30,334 nucleotides of DNA from a virus. Below the pieces are notes generated by a model, which saw nothing but the letters and a program-made list of their open reading frames with translations, was not told where the DNA came from and did no database searches. Position numbers and translations under genes: made by a program. How positions within the stretch are numbered: the stretch's first letter is position 1; each line of letters begins with the position of its first letter. The stretch covers positions 1 to 30,334 of the IMG/VR virus record IMGVR_UViG_3300023179_000361; one strand, written 5' to 3'. Below, one piece after another: positions 1 through 6,402 of this stretch.

Positions 1-1514
1 ATAGTAAGATCTACTCCATCTTTAGAGTTTATACCAATTCCATCTAAAACTGCAAGTGCGACATTTGATTTTTGTTTTAACATGTCATACTGGCGTTCTT
101 CAATAGAATCCTGTACTAGTATATCTTGAATTGTTATTGTTGTCCAGTCCGATGATGTACGCTGAATACGTCCATTCCTTTGAACTGCTAACCCTGCTGA
201 CCAAGGCTGGTCATAATTTATGAGGAGATTAGCTTGAGGTAAATCCACGCCATAGCCACCAGCATCAGAGCTAACCAAAACGCGTACTCCAATTCCTCCT
301 TGAAATTGTTCTTTGGCGGCTTCCTTTTCTTTGGCATTCATTTCTCCTGTATATTTGACTGAGTGTATACCCAGATCATTTAAAGTGTCAACAATCTTGT
401 GGACTGCCTCTAAATAAGAAGCAAACACTACAACTTTATATGAAGCATCAATTTCAATATGATCTTTTATATAATTGATTGTAGCATCTAGTTTATTGTT
501 TTTATTTAAACCTGTCAACTTGTCCATCAATGAGTGTATGTATGCACTTCCTTTTCCTGTATGATTTTCAAAGTTTATAGCACTTGTTATTAAACTATGT
601 GGATTAGAACAAAGCATCCTTAAAGCTGAAATCCTAGACATGATTTGACCACGCATTTCATTTGCTGGATCGCCTGGATCGTATACTTGCCCATAATGAG
701 CAGCAAGATTAAAGTTTGCTCCAAATAATTCACTAGCCTCAATAAGTAAGTTTATTGTGTCTTTAGATATATAATCATACAGCCTTTTTGCATCCCTGTC
801 AAGTTTGACGATCAAAGGCTCCCTGTATACTGCATCAGGCAAATAAGGTTTTACATCATCATCTTTTTGAGATTTACGAACTGTTGCTTTTTGTATTGTA
901 GCATGAAGCAATGACATATTGCGGTAACGATCTACCCCACCAAACCTATTACGAACAATAAATGTTTTGTCAAAAATATCAAACCGTCCTAGAACATCTT
1001 TGTTTACAAATTGCATAATGGAGTAGATCTCTTCTGGTCTACCATTCTCTATAGGAGTTCCTGTTAGAGCAAATTTGATTTGAGTGTACTTTGATAGTTC
1101 TTTTACTTTTTTAGAGCGTTTAGACTTAAATCCTTTAATTGCAGTAGCTTCATCGCATACAATCGCAGAAAAGCTAAATCCCTTTATAATATCCCAATCA
1201 TTAACTATTTGTTCATAATTCATAATTACGTAATCGTGATCTTCCACTTGATTGTACTGAGCTGACCTTTGCGAAATCGTACCATCAATAACAATAGCTG
1301 TTTTGTTAGAGAACTTTTCTATCTCTTTTTTCCACTGATACTTTAAACTAGCTAGACAAATAACTAAAGTTAATTTGGAATTTAACTGCTCAATGGCAGC
1401 AATAGTCATAGGAGTTTTACCTAATCCCATTTCATAGGCAACAAGTATCTTTTTAGAAGAAACCATTTTATTTACAGCTTCAATTTGATACGGTTTCAGT
1501 ATTCCTATAAACAT
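1..1514 (-). CDS. SNF2-type DNA helicase/ATPase, 3' end cut by the window
   Basis: Superfamily 2 helicase of the SNF2/RapA kind, an ATP-driven DNA translocase probably acting in phage replication, recombination or repair. The reading frame stays open for about 504 codons from the ATG at 1514 to the left edge. Visible motifs in order are LKPYQIEAV (Q-like, residues 6-14), Walker A GLGKT (30-34), motif II DEAT (near 120), motif III LTGTP (near 153), motif V SSDAGGYGVDLP and motif VI QRNGRIQR (near 445). Both RecA-like lobes are therefore present and only the extreme C-terminus is missing. The start is supported by GGAG nine bases upstream and lies inside the end of the primase gene (35-base overlap), so the two are probably co-translated. 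Motif II reads DEAT rather than the usual DEAH, a conservative change. The motif order makes the family call strong; the exact role is inference. Confidence 0.9.
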   Translation of the reverse strand, partial: MFIGILKPYQIEAVNKMVSSKKILVAYEMGLGKTPMTIAAIEQLNSKLTLVICLASLKYQWKKEIEKFSNKTAIVIDGTISQRSAQYNQVEDHDYVIMNYEQIVNDWDIIKGFSFSAIVCDEATAIKGFKSKRSKKVKELSKYTQIKFALTGTPIENGRPEEIYSIMQFVNKDVLGRFDIFDKTFIVRNRFGGVDRYRNMSLLHATIQKATVRKSQKDDDVKPYLPDAVYREPLIVKLDRDAKRLYDYISKDTINLLIEASELFGANFNLAAHYGQVYDPGDPANEMRGQIMSRISALRMLCSNPHSLITSAINFENHTGKGSAYIHSLMDKLTGLNKNNKLDATINYIKDHIEIDASYKVVVFASYLEAVHKIVDTLNDLGIHSVKYTGEMNAKEKEAAKEQFQGGIGVRVLVSSDAGGYGVDLPQANLLINYDQPWSAGLAVQRNGRIQRTSSDWTTITIQDILVQDSIEERQYDMLKQKSNVALAVLDGIGINSKDGVDLT

Positions 1515-2487
1515 AAGAAGATTCTCCATATATTCCTGGTTTAGCGTGTTCTAGACCCCAGTTTATCTCATCTTTAGTTAGATCACCTGGATCTTTGGCA
1601 TCACTAGCACCGTAGTTAAAGTAATAAACCATTAAACCATATTTACGAGCTAGTATTTGCATTTCATCACATGCTTTTTTTCCAGCTTTATCTATGTTTG
1701 GATTATCAAATGCAGCAATTATTGTACTTGAACTCCTTAATAATTTTACCTGATCTTCGCTAATTGAGGAACCGCAAACAGCAACAACTGGTAGTGTACA
1801 TCCTGTTGAACGAATATGGGCAACATCTAGAGGGGATTCTACAACAATAACTGGTTCATTATCTTTAATTGTTTCTACTCCAAAAAGCGTTGTAGATTTT
1901 GCCATGCCTGCAGGACGATTCATAAAGCTACGTGTAAGTGTTCCTTTTTCTTGCCAGCCCATTAAAGTTCCACTATCTGGATGACGTAAAGGAAGAATCC
2001 AGGTCTTTTTATTTGCATCCCACAATATACCTAGATCTTGAGCGTCGTTTAAAGTAATACCACGTTTATCTAACTCTTCTTGTGGTGGGTCAACAAATAT
2101 AGCTAACCTAGCCTCTGACATGGGAATAGGCTTTGGAATAGGTTGAATAAATGTAGGTATAGATTTTAAATGTTCTAGTAGTTTTTCTACAGGCGTATCG
2201 GATGCAGTTACTAACCAAGATTTACCAGCTTGATAATCATAGGATAAAGTACCATCTGGAAGCTTGACATAAAACTCATGTAGATCACAAACAAGCTGTA
2301 AAAGGTTACCCTTGTAATGACATGAAAAACAAATGTGAGCACCGGTCTCAAGATTGATCCACCAAGAAGGGTTATTATCTTGGCGACCTGTCATACGTTC
2401 ATGCATTGGGCATAAGGCATTAGCCTCTACATTCCTTACAGTATACCCGATACCTAAGACATTTAAAGTGGCTTCGACATCAAACAT
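1480..2487 (-). CDS. DnaG-type DNA primase
   Basis: RNA primer synthesis for replication. The N-terminus carries a CHC2-type zinc finger with C26, H29, C53 and C56 (CPMH and CFSC). A TOPRIM domain follows at about residues 214-275, with the acidic VVESPLD motif and a second metal-binding motif FDNPNIDKAG, which looks slightly expanded compared with the common DxDxAG. At 335 residues it is much shorter than bacterial DnaG (about 600) and has no obvious helicase-interaction domain, which fits a compact phage primase working with the separate DnaB-like helicase encoded just upstream. I prefer the ATG at 2487 because it overlaps the helicase stop as TAATG and has GGAG nine bases upstream. The ATG at 2502 would add five residues and has no ribosome binding site. 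Confidence 0.88.
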   Translation of the reverse strand: MFDVEATLNVLGIGYTVRNVEANALCPMHERMTGRQDNNPSWWINLETGAHICFSCHYKGNLLQLVCDLHEFYVKLPDGTLSYDYQAGKSWLVTASDTPVEKLLEHLKSIPTFIQPIPKPIPMSEARLAIFVDPPQEELDKRGITLNDAQDLGILWDANKKTWILPLRHPDSGTLMGWQEKGTLTRSFMNRPAGMAKSTTLFGVETIKDNEPVIVVESPLDVAHIRSTGCTLPVVAVCGSSISEDQVKLLRSSSTIIAAFDNPNIDKAGKKACDEMQILARKYGLMVYYFNYGASDAKDPGDLTKDEINWGLEHAKPGIYGESSYVYRNTETVSN

Positions 2488-3737
2488 TACACTGCACTCC
2501 ATGGTGTACAGTAATCACAAGTATTGCTCTTAGCTTCATCGTGAAAGCATCCAGTATCCCAGTCCCAAGTAAGAATAACTTCTGAAGGACCACAATTACG
2601 AGCCTGAACAACTTTAAGAGTCCTTTGTTTAGGCTCATGTTCGATCTGTTCTAAACCTAGAATTACATCTGAGTCCTGGAAGAATGATGATGAGTAACCA
2701 ATGCTATCGGCAGTTACTTTACCGCCTTTCATTTTCCATAATAATGTCTGAGTTGTAATAACAACAGGAATATCTAAAACCTGAGCTACACGCTTTAACC
2801 CGCGAGTAATATTAGTAAGGGCTTGTGGAGTATTTGAATCACCAGTAACCTGATCAAGCATCAAGTACACACCATCAACAAACAAAATGTCTGGTTTTAT
2901 TTGCTCTGCTTTTGCAACTAAAGCATCTATAGTTAAACCATTAATAGCATCAACTAAGTGGAATGGATGGGAAGTCTTCATGTGTTCAAGCATGTCAATA
3001 TAACGTTCTTCTTCCTGTGTGTTTAACTTACCAATACGAAGATTTTTAGCAGATAGATGTGCACGAATAGCATCGTGACGTTGAGATTGCTCATGATTGT
3101 TCATCTCAAAAGATTGAAACATAGGTACTTTACCGGCTGCATGAACATTGATCGCCATCTGTAAAGCAATTTGAGATTTACCTGTTTTAGGTGGCGCGAT
3201 AACAGTAATTAGTTGACCACCTTGTAGACCAGCTGTAGCCTCATCAATCTTTGAAAAACCTGTTGGTATGCCTAGAAGCAAGTTGTTTTGTAGGTTTTCA
3301 TATTCTAGAAAACGACTAGTAGGGTCTTTAGTAAGATCAACGTGAGTAGTTCCAATATTGCCTTGCTCATTTACTAAAGAAACAGTCTTGCTCATTTCAG
3401 CAAGGGCACCTTCATGGTCATTTAAAACCATCTTAGCTAAAGAATCTTCAATACCATTCTTAGTAAGAGTTTTACGACGAAATGAGACCATCTGATCGAT
3501 TAGATAATCAATACTATCTTGAACATCTAGTATCTTAAATGCTGGAAAGTTATCCCTTACAGTTGTTGCTGTGGGTACTTCACGATACTTTACGTAATGT
3601 TCACGTACAAATTTCCAAACACGACGAAGATCGTCATCTACAATCCAATCGTCTTTTATTCCAACTTCTATAACCGGTATGATATTGCGATCACGAATGA
3701 CCTTGCTTACTAACCTATACTCGTTATCGTATGCCAT
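2487..3737 (-). CDS. DnaB-type replicative helicase
   Basis: RecA-fold ATPase that should unwind DNA at the fork. Residues 1-110 form an alpha-helical N-terminal region as in DnaB. The ATPase domain follows with Walker A APPKTGKS near residues 181-188 and Walker B DILFVDG near 282-288, then a late basic region (KVVQARNCG) where DnaB proteins place the arginine finger. At 416 residues it is close to the usual DnaB length. The ATG at 3737 has AAGGAA about seven bases upstream. The stop overlaps the primase start (TAATG), and a DnaC-type loader is encoded a little upstream, so helicase, loader and primase form one transcription unit. Confusion with a RadA or KaiC-like ATPase is possible but less likely in this context. 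Confidence 0.88.
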   Translation of the reverse strand: MAYDNEYRLVSKVIRDRNIIPVIEVGIKDDWIVDDDLRRVWKFVREHYVKYREVPTATTVRDNFPAFKILDVQDSIDYLIDQMVSFRRKTLTKNGIEDSLAKMVLNDHEGALAEMSKTVSLVNEQGNIGTTHVDLTKDPTSRFLEYENLQNNLLLGIPTGFSKIDEATAGLQGGQLITVIAPPKTGKSQIALQMAINVHAAGKVPMFQSFEMNNHEQSQRHDAIRAHLSAKNLRIGKLNTQEEERYIDMLEHMKTSHPFHLVDAINGLTIDALVAKAEQIKPDILFVDGVYLMLDQVTGDSNTPQALTNITRGLKRVAQVLDIPVVITTQTLLWKMKGGKVTADSIGYSSSFFQDSDVILGLEQIEHEPKQRTLKVVQARNCGPSEVILTWDWDTGCFHDEAKSNTCDYCTPWSAV

Positions 3738-3750
3738 TTATTATTCCTTC

Positions 3751-4170
3751 TTAGAGATTTACTAATTCTACACCATAAGAGCCATATCTTGCAACACGCC
3801 CTGGTAAGTCTACTACACCTTTCAAGTTTGAACGATAGGGCAGAATAGAAACTAGTTCATCTATATTACTATAAAGTTCTGCGTAATTAAAGGGGTTTGA
3901 TACCCTGCGTTCTAATTTATCCATTAAGTTATTTAAAGCTTCTTCAGTCCAACCTTCGTCTTCAAACGCAGCTAGTTCTACTGAAATGCCGTATTTATTT
4001 GAGATGTTCCATAAATGAGAAACACTTTTTAAATCAATTTTATCTAACTTTTTTCTTGTCTCTTTCCTAAGAAACCTTGTAGATACTTCTTCTGTGGTTA
4101 TTGACCCTACTACATCGACTACTACGATAATTTTAAAGGAGGTTTCATTGGAGATGTCTCCACCTTTCAT
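3751..4170 (-). CDS. Unknown protein of the replication module
   Basis: A 139-residue protein that I do not recognise. It begins with a hydrophobic strand ending in aspartate (KIIVVVDVVG), as in Rossmann-like or HAD-like nucleotide enzymes, then a charged helical middle and a C-terminal part rich in specific-looking residues (GWTEEALNNL, PFNYAELYS, LPGRVARYGSYGVEL). There is no DxDGT phosphatase motif, so a HAD assignment is not supported. The start ATG overlaps the preceding stop as TAATG and has GAGG seven bases upstream, so the gene is coupled to the SWIM-finger gene. Its place between the helicase and the loader suggests nucleotide or DNA metabolism, but that is only context. Confidence 0.75.
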   Translation of the reverse strand: MKGGDISNETSFKIIVVVDVVGSITTEEVSTRFLRKETRKKLDKIDLKSVSHLWNISNKYGISVELAAFEDEGWTEEALNNLMDKLERRVSNPFNYAELYSNIDELVSILPYRSNLKGVVDLPGRVARYGSYGVELVNL

Positions 4171-4460
4171 TAAAGAACCTCTATTTTTGCATGGCGTATT
4201 AGAAACTCCCTAAACAGGTCTGGATCATTCATAGCAGCACTTACATTCTCAACATCAATGTCTTCAGCAAGCTTTACAGTGAAAACCCCGGATTCACCTA
4301 TGCGATCTTTTACAAACCTAACGTGTTTACAACGGGCAAGAAGACTAAAGTCCCGGCAAGTACAACGAAACTTTTTACTGGAAGAATCATCAGACTGGAC
4401 TTCACAAACTCCATCTTCAGAAATAAAGAATTGTATAGTCCTCCACAATATGTCCATCAT
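4170..4460 (-). CDS. Small SWIM-type zinc-finger protein
   Basis: A 96-residue protein with the SWIM signature CxCx(n)CxH: C33, C35, C44 and H46 in the stretch RCTCRDFSLLARCKH. SWIM domains bind zinc and contact DNA or protein partners and often accompany SNF2 ATPases, RecA-like proteins and transposases. Here the domain is free-standing and sits in the same operon as an SNF2-type helicase, so a partnership with that helicase is a reasonable inference. The N-terminal 30 residues are a short beta-rich segment and the C-terminus is helical and acidic. The start ATGATG overlaps the loader stop, with AAGGA about seven bases upstream of the first ATG. Confidence 0.82.
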   Translation of the reverse strand: MMDILWRTIQFFISEDGVCEVQSDDSSSKKFRCTCRDFSLLARCKHVRFVKDRIGESGVFTVKLAEDIDVENVSAAMNDPDLFREFLIRHAKIEVL

Positions 4461-5176
4461 GCATTTTTCCTTAGATCTTTAGCGCCTAATTGAACACGTA
4501 CAAATGCTTCATATGCAAATGACCCCATTGCTTCTCCATATTGTGCAGCCCATTTTTCACGAAGAAGGTTAGTAGTCACAATAGTAGGAAGACCTTTGTC
4601 ATACCTAGACCTAAGTATTTCATCAAAGGACGCATCTACGTATTTAGATCCATATTCTTTTCCGAGATCGTCTAAAACTAAAATGCGAACATTAAGATTG
4701 TCATTTTTTGAACGACCATGAAGCCCTTCCATCTCTTCATAAAGTTCGCGTTTAGTTTCAGGATCTGCTTCCATAATAGCCTTTTTACGAACTAGAAACT
4801 CAGGAAACGTGAGGTAATAAATTGACCTAAAGTTCCTGCTGACCTCAGAACCGGCAGTCATAAAGATCTTACTTGCTTGGTCTTCTGGTAGCCTACGAAT
4901 AAGTTCCATTAAAGTAACTACAGCATGAGTAGTTTTACCTAGACCAGGACCACCATCAAATAGCAAGCCAACTCCAGTGACACCGATACCACCGAGTTGC
5001 TTAATGACACGACCTTCAAGAACATTTGTAATCCACTCCTCGATTTCTTCTGGAAAACTTCCCATTGCTTCTTTGATATCTGAAGGCTCCATTCCAATAA
5101 ACCTACGAGGAATATTAGATGAAATTGCTATTGCGTGACGTTTATTGCCTTCAAGTTTTGAGACATCATAACTCAT
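4457..5176 (-). CDS. DnaC/IstB-type helicase loader (AAA+ ATPase)
   Basis: AAA+ ATPase expected to load the DnaB-type helicase on single-stranded DNA. Walker A is GGPGLGKT (residues 75-82), Walker B is ILVLDDLGKE (165-174), the sensor-1 region is IVTTNL (199-204), and the C-terminal AYEAFVRVQLGAKDLR region places arginines as in DnaC/DnaI proteins. At 239 residues it has DnaC-like length. A zinc-finger N-terminus like that of DnaI is absent. The start overlaps the upstream stop as TAATG, and the downstream gene overlaps its end by four bases, so translation is coupled on both sides. The motif set distinguishes it from a general ABC or RecA ATPase. Confidence 0.88.
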   Translation of the reverse strand: MSYDVSKLEGNKRHAIAISSNIPRRFIGMEPSDIKEAMGSFPEEIEEWITNVLEGRVIKQLGGIGVTGVGLLFDGGPGLGKTTHAVVTLMELIRRLPEDQASKIFMTAGSEVSRNFRSIYYLTFPEFLVRKKAIMEADPETKRELYEEMEGLHGRSKNDNLNVRILVLDDLGKEYGSKYVDASFDEILRSRYDKGLPTIVTTNLLREKWAAQYGEAMGSFAYEAFVRVQLGAKDLRKNA

Positions 5177-6105
5177 TATTTTGCCTTCCTTTGTTCGTAC
5201 TGTTTCAATGCTAGCCTACCAGGCATAGAGTTGTCAAACCGCTTGCCATCAGATGCATAGACATACTTATTTGAGGTTTCAACTACTGGAGTATTTTCTG
5301 GTTGATCTTCTACACCAAGATCTGAAGCTACTGACTGAATATTGTTGGTAATAAAGGTCAAGAACTTGGCGTGGGCATATGCAGGAGCTTGTTTTAAAGA
5401 AAGCAAATTACGTTCATCGCCAAAATACTTTTCAAGCAGCTCGTATTCTAGCACTGCTGTAACGCCAAATGTCTTGCGATTCTTAGCTAAAGCGCCCCAT
5501 AGGCTACGTGTATTAACTACTCCAGGTATGCCTGGTAAAGCCTGATAAACCCGATAAGAAAACTCTGTGGCGATATCTGCAGGTGTCCATTCTTCAATAG
5601 GACGACTATGCCTGGTCTTAGGTTCGCGTTTAGAAGGTTTCTTAGTTTGTACAGGTTTATCTTGAATTAGACCTACGCCTGCAAGATCATCGTCATCATT
5701 CCAACGATTCACCATTTTTTTGCTCCCTTCCATTAGATACGTAGTATCTAATGCTTTATCTATCTTAATAATTAAAGCTTTATTAGTAGTTGATGTAACT
5801 TCAATGTTACTTTGGCTCTGCTGCGCGGAATCGACTGTAACATCTGTGTTACTAAGCAATTGATAAACATTACGATGGTTAAATCCATCCTGACGTTTTA
5901 GACGATTAACTTGAATGTAGTTTTGATCTTTTAAAACCTGGACAGCGCGAGAAATCTGCATGCGACTATAGCCAGTAACTTCTTCTAGAATTTTCATAGT
6001 AGGATCGGCTACCCCTTTGCTATCAGCAAAGTATTCTAGGGTGAGCAGGACTTTAAGCTCCGACGGTCCTAAAGACAAACGACGAAATTGCTCTTCCTTA
6101 TTCAT
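5176..6105 (-). CDS. Winged-helix replication initiator-like protein
   Basis: A 309-residue protein with an N-terminal winged helix (about residues 10-85): SELKVLLTLEYFAD, then MKILEEVTGYSRMQISRAVQVL as the helix-turn-helix and a basic wing (NRLKRQDGFNHRNVY). A low-complexity linker (about 90-180) leads to a helical C-terminal domain (about 180-275, ADIATEFSYRVYQAL to KFLTFITNNIQS). A DNA-binding winged helix plus a helical domain, directly upstream of a DnaC-type loader, matches phage replisome organiser or DnaD-like initiators. A MarR-type regulator is the main alternative, but the long C-terminal domain argues against it. The ATG has GGAG four to five bases upstream. Confidence 0.72.
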   Translation of the reverse strand: MNKEEQFRRLSLGPSELKVLLTLEYFADSKGVADPTMKILEEVTGYSRMQISRAVQVLKDQNYIQVNRLKRQDGFNHRNVYQLLSNTDVTVDSAQQSQSNIEVTSTTNKALIIKIDKALDTTYLMEGSKKMVNRWNDDDDLAGVGLIQDKPVQTKKPSKREPKTRHSRPIEEWTPADIATEFSYRVYQALPGIPGVVNTRSLWGALAKNRKTFGVTAVLEYELLEKYFGDERNLLSLKQAPAYAHAKFLTFITNNIQSVASDLGVEDQPENTPVVETSNKYVYASDGKRFDNSMPGRLALKQYEQRKAK

Positions 6106-6117
6106 TGTGCTCCGATA

Positions 6118-6384
6118 TTAGCGACGTGTAGTTATCACCTGATTTGATGTAGGGCGATTTACAAAGAATACCACAATTAGGGCTATGCAGGAAGCTGCTA
6201 ACCCAAAAATTATTAATGACCATCCAGTTACACCAAGTAAATAACAGGATACCACATTTAGTGGTAAAGTCAAACTTATCTTTAAAAATTTAGGGCTTAA
6301 TACCGAACCGGTAAGAGATACCAGCAGTTCTATAATATAAGCAACTGCCATACCAGAGATTAATATGTTTATAAATGAGTCCAT
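6118..6384 (-). CDS. Small membrane protein, possibly a holin
   Basis: An 88-residue, strongly hydrophobic protein with probable membrane segments at about residues 5-24, 36-52 and 53-75, and a short positively charged tail (RPTSNQVITTRR). The size, segments and basic end fit a holin, but no endolysin gene is adjacent and the gene leads into the replication genes rather than a lysis cassette, so an early membrane protein is equally possible. There is no ribosome binding site. A perfect TATAAT ends six bases before the ATG, which suggests a leaderless transcript starting at the start codon. Confidence 0.7.
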   Translation of the reverse strand: MDSFINILISGMAVAYIIELLVSLTGSVLSPKFLKISLTLPLNVVSCYLLGVTGWSLIIFGLAASCIALIVVFFVNRPTSNQVITTRR

Positions 6385-6396
6385 TTATGTATTATA
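6384..6396 (-). promoter_or_regulatory. Candidate leaderless promoter (-10 TATAAT)
   Basis: On the minus strand TATAAT occupies 6396-6391 and is followed by six bases and then the ATG at 6384, so transcription would start at or next to the start codon. No convincing -35 hexamer is seen at 16-18 bases upstream. An 8-base direct repeat ACATAAAT flanks the -10: the first copy contains the tail gene stop codon and the second contains the next start codon. It lies in the 18-base gap between the tail and replication modules. Confidence 0.5.
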
Positions 6397-6402
6397 CACT
6401 AT

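Noticed and set aside
3751-4170. HAD phosphatase or nucleotidase
   Set aside because: The strand VVVDVVG lacks the DxDG(T/V) motif and no second catalytic motif was seen.
6118-6384. Firm holin assignment
   Set aside because: No endolysin gene is adjacent and the gene leads the replication module; only a membrane protein can be claimed.
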